Shown here: positions 1-7,550 of the stretch, in pieces | Layout: each line of letters begins with the position of its first letter | Position numbering within the stretch: position 1 is the first letter of the stretch | DNA from: Plantactinospora sp. BC1 | GTDB taxonomy: Bacteria > Actinomycetota > Actinomycetes > Mycobacteriales > Micromonosporaceae | Direction of reading: 5' to 3' | DNA length: 64,000 nt | NCBI RefSeq assembly: GCF_003030345.1 | Contig: NZ_CP028158.1 | Coordinates: forward strand, 6,696,001-6,760,000 | Position numbers and translations under genes: made by a program | The notes under the pieces: model-generated | The model's input: only the letters and a program-made list of their open reading frames with translations | Databases searched by the model: none | What the model was told of the DNA's origin: nothing

Positions 1-55
1 CGTACTCGTCGATCGACGCCCACGCCTCGGCGACCCGCCGCTCCCAGTCCCGCAT
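1..55 (-). CDS. N-terminal end of a gene running off the window
   Basis: On the minus strand an ATG at 55-53 opens a frame that stays open to the window edge and begins MRDWERRVAEAWASIDEY. This opening resembles the start of a family of actinobacterial tetratricopeptide-repeat proteins, but only 18 residues are visible, so the product cannot be assigned. Upstream of the ATG there is no strong ribosome binding site. Confidence 0.45.
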   Translation of the reverse strand, partial: MRDWERRVAEAWASIDEY

Positions 56-171
56 CCGTGCAGACTCCCAGGACCGCCGACGGTGTCGAGGTCGGCGCCG
101 GCCGTGGTGACCCGAGCCACACGTCGGCGGGCCCGCCACCTGAGACGCGTCGAGGCTCGTCGCGGCTCGGG

Positions 172-756
172 TTACCAGCGCCAGCGCCAGAAGCGGCGCT
201 CGTAGCGCACCACCAGCGTCCCGGCGGCGGTGCTGCCGGTGACGACGAGGTGCGGGGCGGTCGAGCCGGGTTCGGGGGTGGACGGCACCTTGGCCGTCGC
301 CGTACCGGCGCTCGTGTTGACCCCGTCGATGTTGGCGGTCGCGCCTGCCGGCAACACGATGGTCGTGGAGCCCGCCTGGGTGGCGAGGTCGACGTCGACC
401 ACGCGGTGACTGATCACGGCGTGCCGCAGGTCGAGCTTGACGGTGCCGGCCTTGCTGCGCACCACGAGTTTCCGGGGTACGGCCCACCGACCCGAGCGCT
501 TGATCTCCCCGGCGAAGCTGTTCAGTTCGACGACCTCGTCGGGTGCGACGGCCGGGGCCACGTCCGGCAGGTCGGCGACGTAGGGCTGCACCTCGGCATC
601 GGTCCGCGCACGGAGCACGGCGTCGACGCGCTCCTCGAACTCGGGCAGGGTCAACCGGCCCTCCGCGACCGCAGCGCTCAACCGGGAGACGACGGCCTCC
701 CGCTCGGCGTCGGACAGGCGCACCTCCCGCCTCGGCGGGACCAACTCACCACTCAC
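172..756 (-). CDS. DUF1707 protein with LiaF-like C-terminal domain
   Basis: A 194-residue protein. Residues 1-60 carry the DUF1707 (SHOCT-like) signature: basic start, LSDAEREAVVSRL, then AEGRLTLPEFEERV and the repeated D/R pattern of this family. The second half (about 85-165) is a hydrophilic beta-rich segment resembling the LiaF/cell-wall-stress C-terminal domain, with no membrane helix. The open frame extends to 933, but the GTG at 756 puts the family's usual SGELVPPRREVRLSD start at the N-terminus, so I take that start. In actinomycetes DUF1707 proteins are often anchored or associated with the membrane; this one appears soluble. Function is unknown. Confidence 0.8.
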   Translation of the reverse strand: MSGELVPPRREVRLSDAEREAVVSRLSAAVAEGRLTLPEFEERVDAVLRARTDAEVQPYVADLPDVAPAVAPDEVVELNSFAGEIKRSGRWAVPRKLVVRSKAGTVKLDLRHAVISHRVVDVDLATQAGSTTIVLPAGATANIDGVNTSAGTATAKVPSTPEPGSTAPHLVVTGSTAAGTLVVRYERRFWRWRW

Positions 757-803
757 CTGACCAACACTACGGTTCGGCCGACAGGTACAGAAGCCCGGCC
801 GGC

Positions 804-1001
804 TCAGTCGCGCGGACCCGGCGGCCCGCACGTCCGTTCCTCGCCGGCCGGTTGCCCGATGTGCGTGTCGTCGGTCGGGTCGAGCAGTTCGGTCAGGGTC
901 AGCAGGGCCTCGACTGTCATGTTCCGCCGCCACGCCGTTTCGGTCAGCAGCCGCATCGCCGCGTAGAAGGGCTCCCGGTGGGTCAGTTCCTCCAGGCTCA
1001 T
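804..1001 (-). CDS. small hypothetical protein (65 aa)
   Basis: Starts MSLEELTHREPFYAAMRLL at an ATG preceded by GAAAGGAA at suitable spacing. The product is 65 residues, mostly helical, with a repeated leucine-rich stretch EALLTLTELL and a polar tail. I do not recognise a family. It lies between the DUF1707 gene and a 49-aa membrane peptide gene on the same strand, and the 34-bp gap to the latter would allow co-transcription. Confidence 0.6.
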   Translation of the reverse strand: MSLEELTHREPFYAAMRLLTETAWRRNMTVEALLTLTELLDPTDDTHIGQPAGEERTCGPPGPRD

Positions 1002-1035
1002 CGCCGTTCCTTTCTCGCAGAGCCGGGTTACGCGA

Positions 1036-1185
1036 TCAGGGCCGCGCGCGGTGCTGGCCGGCGAGTTCGGAGGTGGTCGTGCCGCAGCGTGGACACCAGC
1101 GGGACTTGACCCTGAAGGCGAAGAGCCCGGCGAGGAAGCCGAGCAGTGTGCAGCCGACGACCGTGCAGAACAGACGCAGCAGCAT
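1036..1185 (-). CDS. 49-aa membrane peptide with zinc-ribbon-like CPRCG
   Basis: An ATG at 1185 with AGGAGG upstream starts a 49-residue product: one hydrophobic helix (about residues 4-24, LRLFCTVVGCTLLGFLAGLF) followed by a cytoplasmic-looking basic segment and CPRCGTTT. A single CxxC cannot close a full zinc ribbon, so pairing with a second molecule would be needed. The upstream extension to 1263 has no good ribosome binding site. Same orientation as the 65-aa gene downstream. Function unknown. Confidence 0.55.
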   Translation of the reverse strand: MLLRLFCTVVGCTLLGFLAGLFAFRVKSRWCPRCGTTTSELAGQHRARP

Positions 1186-1394
1186 GGCGACCTCCTGGGC
1201 GATGGGATGCCGGGCAGCTGGTTGCCGCCAGAGGACCTGCCCGGCATCCCGGTTGAGGGACAACCGCCCGAGGGGCGGTGGCCACGGCGCGCTTCAGCGG
1301 GGGAAGGTGCACGGCGCGCCGTGGCCGGTACGGGTCAGCCAAAGCGTGACCAGGGCCGTACCGTGAGTCATGTTGCTGGAGCGTCATGCACGAA

Positions 1395-1461
1395 CGCAAG
1401 GCTTGCGAAGCGCCCGCACTGTTCACATCGCGCGGCTTTTCCATTGCCTTGCAAACGCAAG
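1395..1461. promoter_or_regulatory. paired inverted repeats upstream of the XRE gene
   Basis: Two dyads made of the same half-site lie 30-100 bp upstream of the XRE start: CGCAAG-G-CTTGCG at 1395-1407 and CTTGC-AAAC-GCAAG at 1448-1461. The arms are perfect and are the same pentamer in opposite order, which is what a dimeric HTH regulator site would look like. The second dyad lies about 30 bp before the start codon. Autoregulation by the XRE protein is inference. Confidence 0.45.
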
Positions 1462-1491
1462 CCACCTGAGACTGGAGAGGAGCGAAGGAGC

Positions 1492-2358
1492 ATGAACGTG
1501 GCGGCACGAAAACAACCGCCGACCGTCAGACTGCGCCGACTGGCGGCGGAACTCCGCGCACTGCGGCACCACGCCGGACTCACCCGGGAAGACGTCGCGG
1601 AACGGACCCACATGAATCCCGCCACGCTCTGGCGGCTCGAAACCGCGCGGGCGCGACCTCAGCGCCGGACCCTGCTCGGCCTGCTCGACGTCTACGGCGT
1701 CGCGGATCTCGAACGCCGGCTCGAACTGGTCGACCTGGCCAAGGACGCCGGGCAACTGGGCTGGTTGCAGGCGTACGAGGACCAACTGCCCGACGAGTAC
1801 AGCACCTACATCTCGTTCGAGTCCGAGGCCCAGTCGGTCCGCAACTACGAGTCGCTCTTCGTCCCGGGCCTGCTCCAGACCGAGGCGTACGCCCGAGCCT
1901 TGATCGCCGGCGTCCTGCCGGAGATTACCGAGGACGAGGTGGAACGCCGGGTCGAGGCGCGACTCAAGCGCCAGGAGGTGCTTGCCCGGGCCGAGCCGTT
2001 GCGGGTGTGGGCCATCATCGACGAGAGCGTCCTGCACCGGCGAGTCGGCTCAGGCGACGTGATCCGTGACCAGTTGCAACACCTCACCAAGCTCAGCAAG
2101 CTGCCAAACATCACGGTGCAGGTGCTGCCCTACGACGTGGGCGCACATCCCGGAATGCACGGCGCGTTCGCGATCATGGGTTTTCCGGATTCGGCCGATC
2201 CGGAACTGGTGTACCTCGAAAATCGGGTCAATGGCCTTTTCCTGGAACGTGACACTGACATCGCCAGCTACACCGATCTATTCGAGCATCTGCGCGCGGC
2301 GGCGCTCAATCCGGCGGCCTCCGTCCGGATGATCGGCCGCGTCACCGAACAGCACTGA
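1492..2358 (+). CDS. XRE-family regulator with DUF5753 domain
   Basis: A 288-residue protein. Residues 10-75 form an XRE helix-turn-helix (LRALRHHAGLTREDVAERT followed by NPATLWRLETARARP). Residues 95-280 match the DUF5753 domain found with it throughout actinomycetes (SLFVPGLLQTEAYARA; VLPYDVGAHPGMHGAF). The ATG at 1492 follows GAAGGAG; the much longer frame from 1051 is not needed. It is followed 19 bp later by a DUF397 gene, the standard partner. In Streptomyces such pairs (for example WhiJ/BldB-like families) act in developmental control, but the specific role here is not visible. Confidence 0.92.
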   Translation: MNVAARKQPPTVRLRRLAAELRALRHHAGLTREDVAERTHMNPATLWRLETARARPQRRTLLGLLDVYGVADLERRLELVDLAKDAGQLGWLQAYEDQLPDEYSTYISFESEAQSVRNYESLFVPGLLQTEAYARALIAGVLPEITEDEVERRVEARLKRQEVLARAEPLRVWAIIDESVLHRRVGSGDVIRDQLQHLTKLSKLPNITVQVLPYDVGAHPGMHGAFAIMGFPDSADPELVYLENRVNGLFLERDTDIASYTDLFEHLRAAALNPAASVRMIGRVTEQH

Positions 2359-2377
2359 CCGGAGGGAGGTGAGGAAG

Positions 2378-2584
2378 ATGTACGACGTCAACATGTCCAG
2401 CGCCAGGTGGCGTACGAGCAGTCGTTCAGGTGGTAACGGCAACTGTGTCGAGGTTGCCGACAACCTCGGAGCCGTCGTTCTGGTGCGGGACAGCAAGGAC
2501 CGGACCGGCCCGGTGCTGGAGTTCCGGCCAGCCACATGGGCGGCCTTCGCGATGTCGCTGAAGGACGGGATGCCCTCGGCGTAA
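2378..2584 (+). CDS. DUF397 protein, partner of the XRE regulator
   Basis: About 68 residues. It shows the DUF397 signature: WRTSSRSGGNGNCVEVA, then VVLVRDSKDRTGPVLEF and a final TWAAF helix. The start could be the GTG at 2369 or the ATG at 2378; I use the ATG, which sits behind GGAGGTGAGGAAG. It lies 19 bp downstream of the XRE-DUF5753 gene and is followed by a hairpin terminator, so the pair is probably one transcript. DUF397 proteins are thought to work with their XRE partner, possibly as an antagonist in a toxin-antitoxin-like or regulatory manner. Confidence 0.9.
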   Translation: MYDVNMSSARWRTSSRSGGNGNCVEVADNLGAVVLVRDSKDRTGPVLEFRPATWAAFAMSLKDGMPSA

Positions 2585-2602
2585 CCGTTTCGCAGCACGG
2601 TT

Positions 2603-2637
2603 CGGCGGCCCCGCCGTACCCACGGTCGGGGCCGCCG
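2603..2637 (+). terminator. hairpin terminator after the XRE/DUF397 pair
   Basis: An 11-bp perfect inverted repeat (CGGCGGCCCCG, loop of 13, CGGGGCCGCCG) starts 19 bp after the DUF397 stop. There is no T-tract, as is common for actinomycete terminators. Confidence 0.65.
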
Positions 2638-2760
2638 TCCGCGCCGTCGCGGGTAGCCACTTTTTTGTGCGTACTTGTCGGGTCACCGCCGCCGTACGAG
2701 TCTGGTTGCGGGCGGTCGGACGGCCGCCGGAATCCGGATCGACGGGAGGTCGGCGGGATG

Positions 2761-3114
2761 TCAGGAGGCCGACGGCTGGGCGGCGGCGAGCCTGTCCAGG
2801 CGGCGGTGTCCCCAGTCGGAGAGTGGCGCCAGCGCCTCGGCGAGGTCGCGGCCGAACGGGGTCAGCGAATAGACAGTCTTCAGCGGCAGTACGTCGTGCA
2901 CCTCCCGGTGCACCAGCCCGTCGCTCTCCATCTCGCGTAGCGCCTGGGTCAGCACCTTCTCGGTGAGGCCGGGCAGCCGCCGCCGTAGCTCGGCGGGGAG
3001 GTGCGGGCCGGATTCCAGCAGCCAGAGCAGCGACGTCTTCCACTTGCCGTCGATCACGGTGATCGCGGCGGTCACCCCGCAGACGTTCAGATCCCGGGCA
3101 CGGCTGCGCGTCAT
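2761..3114 (-). CDS. HxlR-family regulator
   Basis: A 117-residue winged-helix protein with the HxlR pattern: VIDGKWKTSLLWLL, LPAELRRRLPGLTEKVLTQ, LREMESDGLVHREVHDVLP and YSLTPFGRDL. It has a cysteine at position 12 just before the first helix, a place where redox-sensing HxlR/QorR-type members carry their reactive cysteine. It is divergent from the oxidoreductase gene with only 45 bp between start codons, so it most likely controls that gene and itself. The short interval contains the palindrome GTGCGCAC (3134-3141). Confidence 0.9.
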   Translation of the reverse strand: MTRSRARDLNVCGVTAAITVIDGKWKTSLLWLLESGPHLPAELRRRLPGLTEKVLTQALREMESDGLVHREVHDVLPLKTVYSLTPFGRDLAEALAPLSDWGHRRLDRLAAAQPSAS

Positions 3115-3159
3115 CTACGTCCTCTTAACCCAAGTGCGCACAAGTTCAGGAGTACCAGC

Positions 3160-4047
3160 ATGTCCTCACACCCCGAACACTCCGCTGTCACGGTACTCGG
3201 TCTCGGACCGATGGGCCGGGCCCTGGCCGGCGCGTTCCTGGATGCCGGCCTGCCGACCACGGTCTGGAACCGGACTCCCGGCCGGGAGACCGCCCTGGTC
3301 GAGCGGGGCGCGGCCGGCGTCGGCTCGGTCGCGGAGGCGGTCGCCGCGAGTGACCTGACCGTGGTCTGCGTGGTCAACAACGACGCGGTGGACGCGATCC
3401 TCCGGACCGACGCCGTCGCCGACGCGCTCAAGGGGCGTACGGTGGCGAACCTCAGTGCCGACACGCCGCAGCGGGCCCGGGACGTCGCCGCCTGGGCGGC
3501 CGAGCACGGCATCGGCTACCTGGACGGCGCGATCATGACGCCGACCAGCACCATCGGTACGCCGGACGGCGTATTCATCCACAGTGGTCCGGGCGACCTC
3601 TACCGGCGGCACCGGCCCGTGCTGGAGAGGCTGGGCGGCACGCACACGCACGTCGGCGAGGAGATCGGCCGGGCGGCGGCGTACGACATCGCCCTGCTCG
3701 ACATCTTCTGGACCTCGATGGCGGGCTGGGCGCACGCGCTGGCGGTGGCCCGGGCGGAGGGGATCAGCGCCCGGGAACTCGCGCCCTTCGCCCAGGGCAT
3801 CGGCGCGATCCTGCCGCCGGTCTTCGAGCAGACGGCGGCGGAGGTCGAGGACGGCAGCTACTCCGGTGCGGACAACCCGATCACCTCGGCGGCCTCGACC
3901 ATGGCGCACATCGTGCACGCCTCCGAGGCGCACGGGATCGACGCGAGCGTGATGCGGGCGGTCGAGGGTCTGACCCGCCGGGTGATCGGGCTCGGCCACG
4001 GCACGGACGGCTTCCTCCGGGTGGCCGAACTCCTCGGTCGCCGTTAG
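3160..4047 (+). CDS. NAD(P)-dependent oxidoreductase, imine-reductase-like
   Basis: A 295-residue protein of the beta-hydroxyacid dehydrogenase / imine reductase superfamily. The Rossmann motif GLGPMGRALAGAF lies at about residues 14-26, followed by WNRTPGR, the NADP-type turn. The interdomain region AAAYDIALLDIFW carries the Asp after Tyr that occupies the proton-donor region of imine reductases rather than the Lys of hydroxyacid dehydrogenases. The C-terminal helical domain is of normal length. The start at 3160 follows CAGGAG. Substrate is unknown. Divergent HxlR gene suggests substrate- or redox-induced expression. Confidence 0.85.
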   Translation: MSSHPEHSAVTVLGLGPMGRALAGAFLDAGLPTTVWNRTPGRETALVERGAAGVGSVAEAVAASDLTVVCVVNNDAVDAILRTDAVADALKGRTVANLSADTPQRARDVAAWAAEHGIGYLDGAIMTPTSTIGTPDGVFIHSGPGDLYRRHRPVLERLGGTHTHVGEEIGRAAAYDIALLDIFWTSMAGWAHALAVARAEGISARELAPFAQGIGAILPPVFEQTAAEVEDGSYSGADNPITSAASTMAHIVHASEAHGIDASVMRAVEGLTRRVIGLGHGTDGFLRVAELLGRR

Positions 4048-4096
4048 CGCCTGTGTCGAAGGTGGGGAAGCCAGGGGCGGTGGGCGGTTCGGCCAT

Positions 4097-4129
4097 GCTG
4101 GGACGTCCTCGTGGTGAGGGCGTCCCAGC
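4097..4129. terminator. bidirectional hairpin between convergent genes
   Basis: GCTGGGACG and CGTCCCAGC form a perfect 9-bp stem, extended inside by CCTC/GAGG. It lies between the stops of the convergent oxidoreductase (4047) and GH43 (4145) genes, so it can serve both. Confidence 0.7.
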
Positions 4130-4144
4130 GGGCCGTGTGGGTGG

Positions 4145-5209
4145 TTACGAGTCGCCGGAGGGGCCGGCGATGGTGGTGCCGGTGCGGACCGGTACGCCGG
4201 GGTTCGGGGTGCCGTCGGAGTTCCAGCCGATCTTCTGTGCTCGGGTGGTGCGGGTGGTGCCGCAGCCCTGGTTGGTGGAGGAGTTGGCGTGGTAGACGAT
4301 CCAGGTTTCCGCGCCGTCGGGTGATCTGGTGAAGGAGGCGTGGCCCGGGCCGTAGACGCCGTTGGCGTCGCTGCGCTGGAAGATGGGTGTCGATCGCTTC
4401 GTCCAGGAGCTGGGCGACATCGGGTCGCCGCCGGTCCAGGTCAGGGTGCCGAGCTTGTAGTCGGGTGTGTTGCAGGAACTGGCCGAGTACGTCAGGAAGG
4501 TTCGTCCGCCGTTGTAGACGGCGTACGGGCCTTCGTTGACCGCGCCGCCCTGCCGTTCCCAGGACAGTGTCGGGGACGAGATTCGTGTGCCGTTGCGGGA
4601 GACCTGGGTCGGTGAGGACATCGGGGCGATGAACAGTCCTTGTTCGCCGCCTCGGAAGGCGGAGTAGACGAAGTGGTTCACGTAGCCGTTGAACCGGACG
4701 ACGCTGCCGTCGATCGCCCATCCGTTGTTGGGTTCGAGGTTGAGGATGCCTCGGTAGGTGTACGGGCCGAGTGGGTCGGTGCCGTTGCTTTCGAGTACGC
4801 CGGTGCGGCGTGCGCCCTGGCCGGGGGAGGGTTCGGCGGAGAAGTAGATGTACCACCGGTTGTTGATCCACTGGATGTCCGGTGCCCACATGGTGCAGCA
4901 GCCCGGCCCGGGGGCGAGGGTGAACACGGTTCGTTCCGGCGCGTTCTTCAGCCCGGCCATGGTGGACGAGGTGCGCATGACGATTCGGGAGGTCCAGGTG
5001 GTGGCGATGTAGTACCAGTTGCCGTTGCTGTAGACGATCGACGGGTCCGCGCTGTTCGGGGCGCCGACGAGGGGGTTGGTGAACGACGGTCCGGGCGCGG
5101 CGAGCGCCGGGGCGGCGGGGACGGTCGCGCCCAGGGTCGACACGAGTACGGCGACGACGGCGGTGGTCAGCAGCCGTCGCGCCGCTTTCGGTCTGTGGAT
5201 CGTGATCAT
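4145..5209 (-). CDS. secreted GH43 family arabinanase/arabinofuranosidase-like enzyme
   Basis: A 354-residue protein with a Sec signal peptide (RR pair, hydrophobic helix at about 13-32, then APALAAPG as a likely cleavage site). The mature part is a five-bladed GH43 propeller: ADPSIVY supplies the general base Asp (about D55), WAIDGSVV the pKa-modulating Asp (about D167) and NEGPYAVYNGGR the acid Glu (about E226). It should act outside the cell on arabinan or arabinoxylan side chains; the exact linkage cannot be read from sequence. The start has AAGGAAGGAA upstream. It is divergent from a second GH43 gene and shares its control region. Confidence 0.88.
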   Translation of the reverse strand: MITIHRPKAARRLLTTAVVAVLVSTLGATVPAAPALAAPGPSFTNPLVGAPNSADPSIVYSNGNWYYIATTWTSRIVMRTSSTMAGLKNAPERTVFTLAPGPGCCTMWAPDIQWINNRWYIYFSAEPSPGQGARRTGVLESNGTDPLGPYTYRGILNLEPNNGWAIDGSVVRFNGYVNHFVYSAFRGGEQGLFIAPMSSPTQVSRNGTRISSPTLSWERQGGAVNEGPYAVYNGGRTFLTYSASSCNTPDYKLGTLTWTGGDPMSPSSWTKRSTPIFQRSDANGVYGPGHASFTRSPDGAETWIVYHANSSTNQGCGTTRTTRAQKIGWNSDGTPNPGVPVRTGTTIAGPSGDS

Positions 5210-5470
5210 CGCGGTTCCTTCCTTGGGACCTGCGTCCGGGAATGGGCGGGGCTGCTGCCCGAGACCACTCGGGGACGCGCTGACGGTGTCTTCACCGGCC
5301 GGTGAGGTGGTGGTACAGCTCCCTTCGTGACCGCTGAATGGGTGCTCTGAGGCGTCATCGCGCTTGCGGGTGCCTGGGCCGGTCCGGGGAGGTGGGCCCT
5401 CGTCCATCCGGGATGATCCGGCATCGACAGGGGCGGGGACATTGACGGTTGCTCATCCCGTCCGAGCAAC

Positions 5471-5484
5471 TGTGAGCGCTAACA
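5471..5484. promoter_or_regulatory. LacI-family operator-like site TGTGAGCGCTAACA
   Basis: TGTGAGCGCTAACA is a near-perfect dyad around the central AGCGCT that LacI-family sugar repressors of actinomycetes (for example CebR-type) recognise. It directly abuts an additional inverted repeat at 5448-5470. It is about 260 bp upstream of the minus-strand GH43 gene and 360 bp upstream of the plus-strand one. Confidence 0.6.
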
Positions 5485-5657
5485 TCTCCTGCTGTCAAGG
5501 CGTCCGGGGCAGGTCGGTTGGGACAGGGGTCGGGCCGGCCGCAAGGGCTTACGGCATCCTCCATGGCCAGCTACCTACAGAGGTTTCGAGCCTTTCGGCG
5601 CCCTGGCCAGGCGACACGCCGCCGCCGCGATGCGGTGGTGCCCGATCGGAGCGGGCA

Positions 5658-5671
5658 TGTTATCGCAAACA
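5658..5671. promoter_or_regulatory. second operator-like dyad TGTTATCGCAAACA
   Basis: TGTT-ATCGCA-AACA has the same outer half-sites (TGTT/AACA) as the LacI-type consensus but an altered centre. It lies about 170 bp upstream of the plus-strand GH43 start. Confidence 0.4.
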
Positions 5672-5742
5672 TTTCGGTAGGAGTTCGAGGGTCAGAGAAG
5701 CGCTTCGACATCGCATGATGGCTCGCAGGCAACCATGTTCAT

Positions 5743-5762
5743 CGATGTGAGCTATCACATCG
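5743..5762. promoter_or_regulatory. perfect dyad CGATGTGA-N4-TCACATCG
   Basis: Eight-base perfect arms with a four-base centre, about 80 bp before the GH43 start at 5844. It resembles a compact TGTGA/TCACA site. The binding protein is unknown; none of the regulators in this window is an obvious match. Confidence 0.5.
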
Positions 5763-5843
5763 GCGGTTGTGGAAACGTGCAGGAACCCGCGTTGTCGATG
5801 GTGCCGGCGTGGACCAGAAACCTGGACCGGAAAGGGATGTCCG

Positions 5844-6929
5844 ATGAGTCAACTTCTCGGAGCACACCGCCACAGGCGATGGAGGGCCTTGCTGACCGTG
5901 GCTGTGTGTGCGGTGACCGCTGTTGCTGGCACCGTGCTCAACCCGAAACCCGTGGCAGCGGCCACTACGGACACGAACCAGCAGTGGCAACTCACCTCCG
6001 TCGGCGGCAACGAGCCGCCGGCCACGACCGGCACGGTGCTGGCGCAGTACCCGGCGCCCGGCCGAGTGACCGGAGACATCGGCGTACACGACCCGACCGT
6101 GGTCAAGCGGCCCACCGGCGGCTACCTCATGGTGCACACCGGCGACAACGTCGCGCTCAAGACCTCTACGGACCGGACCGCCTGGCGCAACGCCGGTTCG
6201 GCCTTCCCCGGCGGCGCACCGTGGACGTTGTCGTACACCAACGGCGGCCGCAACCTCTGGGCCGGAGACATCTCCTACCACAACGGCCAATACTGGCTGT
6301 ACTACTCGGCCTCGTCGTTCGGATCCAACCGCTCAGCGATCTTCCTCGCCACCAGTCCGACCGGCACGTCCGGCTCCTGGACGAACCGCGGCCTGGTCAT
6401 CGAGTCCAGGACCTCGGACAACTTCAACGCCATCGACCCCAACCTCGCCGTGGACGACCAGGGCCGCTGGTGGCTCAGCTTCGGATCGTTCTGGTCCGGC
6501 CTCAAACTCGTCCAGGTCAACCCGTCCAACGGCCTGCGCCTCGACGGCACGATCCGCAGCATCGCCGGTCGCGGCGGCGGCGCCATCGAGGCCCCGTACA
6601 TCTTCAAGCGCGGCGCCTACTACTACCTGTGGGTGTCGTGGGACATGTGCTGCCGAGGCGCATCCAGCACCTACCGGGTCATGGTGGGCCGCTCGACCAG
6701 CATCACCGGCCCCTACCTCGACCGCAACGGCCGCGACATGAACGCCGGTGGCGGCACCGAAATACTGGCCGGACACGACAACGTCCGCGGACCGGGACAC
6801 CAGGCCGTTTTCGCCGACAACGACGGCGACATACTGGTCTACCACTACTACAACGCCAGCAACGGCGCCGCCCTGCTCGGCATCAACCGCATCGGCTACG
6901 ACAACGCCGGATGGCCCTTCCTCTTCTGA
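5844..6929 (+). CDS. secreted GH43 endo-arabinanase-like enzyme
   Basis: A 361-residue protein. The N-terminus is a signal peptide (RRWR, then a hydrophobic core at about 15-33, ending PVAAA). GH43 catalytic residues are visible: HDPTVV (about D83), AIDPNL (about D198) and IEAPYIF (about E249). The spacing and the motifs GSFWSGL and SWDMCCRG are typical of endo-1,5-alpha-L-arabinanases, though substrate is inference. ATG at 5844 is preceded by AAAGGG. Divergent from the other GH43 gene and probably co-regulated with it. Confidence 0.88.
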   Translation: MSQLLGAHRHRRWRALLTVAVCAVTAVAGTVLNPKPVAAATTDTNQQWQLTSVGGNEPPATTGTVLAQYPAPGRVTGDIGVHDPTVVKRPTGGYLMVHTGDNVALKTSTDRTAWRNAGSAFPGGAPWTLSYTNGGRNLWAGDISYHNGQYWLYYSASSFGSNRSAIFLATSPTGTSGSWTNRGLVIESRTSDNFNAIDPNLAVDDQGRWWLSFGSFWSGLKLVQVNPSNGLRLDGTIRSIAGRGGGAIEAPYIFKRGAYYYLWVSWDMCCRGASSTYRVMVGRSTSITGPYLDRNGRDMNAGGGTEILAGHDNVRGPGHQAVFADNDGDILVYHYYNASNGAALLGINRIGYDNAGWPFLF

Positions 6930-7012
6930 CAGGTGCGGGTGCCGACCGTCCGGTCGGGCCGCTCGACGTCGACGGGCGGCCCGGCCGGACGGCGGCCGGT
7001 AGGCTGGAGAGA

Positions 7013-7450
7013 GTGACCCGCACCCACCGGGAACTCTTCGAACGGTACGTCCACGCCGGTGCGATCAGCCGGGACCCCGAGGCGATCGCCGCCCTCTTCA
7101 CCGACGACGGTGAATACGAGGCGCCGCTGGTGCCGGAGGGTCATCCGCTGCCGCGCCGGCTGGTCGGCCGGGAAGCGATCCGGGCCGGCATCGGCGCGTA
7201 CCACCGGGAGCCGGCCTACCAGGGCACGGTCGACGCGGCGGCGTCCGGGTACGTGCTGCACGAGACCGCCGATCCCGACGTCTTCCTTGTCGAGATCGAC
7301 ACCGTCCTCGTCGCGCCGACCGGGCAGCGTACGACCGTGTCCCTGGTGCAGGTCTTCCGGGTCCGCGCCGGCCGGATCGCGAAGCTCCGCGACTACTTCG
7401 CACCCCCACCGCAGGTCCCGTCCCCGCCACAACCGGCCCGAGGCGCGTGA
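7013..7450 (+). CDS. SnoaL/NTF2-like protein
   Basis: A 145-residue protein with the NTF2-like cone-fold pattern: an N-terminal helix with RDPEAIAALFTDDGEYEAP, GREAIRAGI, and a C-terminal beta segment ending GRIAKLRDYFAP. GTG at 7013 follows GGAGAGA. Family members are hydrolase, isomerase or ligand-binding proteins, and the substrate cannot be told. It lies alone on the plus strand, 84 bp after the GH43 gene, with no obvious partner. Confidence 0.8.
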   Translation: MTRTHRELFERYVHAGAISRDPEAIAALFTDDGEYEAPLVPEGHPLPRRLVGREAIRAGIGAYHREPAYQGTVDAAASGYVLHETADPDVFLVEIDTVLVAPTGQRTTVSLVQVFRVRAGRIAKLRDYFAPPPQVPSPPQPARGA

Positions 7451-7550
7451 CGACGAGCGGCTCCGGGTGGACCGGCGGACTCCGGCGCGACGGCTCCGGA
7501 CGGTACGCCCACGCCGGGGCGGCGGGCCGGTGCGCTGGCGGCTCCGTAGG

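Larger units (their letters stand above)
5210..5843. other. 634-bp control region between divergent GH43 genes
   Basis: No gene is supported here. It holds several dyads: an inverted repeat GTTGCTC-N9-GAGCAAC (5448-5470), a LacI-type site (5471-5484), a second AT-rich dyad (5658-5671), GAAGCGCTTC (5697-5706), and CGATGTGA-N4-TCACATCG (5743-5762). They are listed separately where clear. Base composition is lower in GC around 5640-5760 than in the flanking genes, as expected of promoter DNA. Confidence 0.7.

Noticed and set aside
5448-5762. Repeats in the GH43 control region as a CRISPR-like array
   Set aside because: The elements differ in sequence and spacing; they are operators, not repeats with spacers. 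No CRISPR array was seen in the window.
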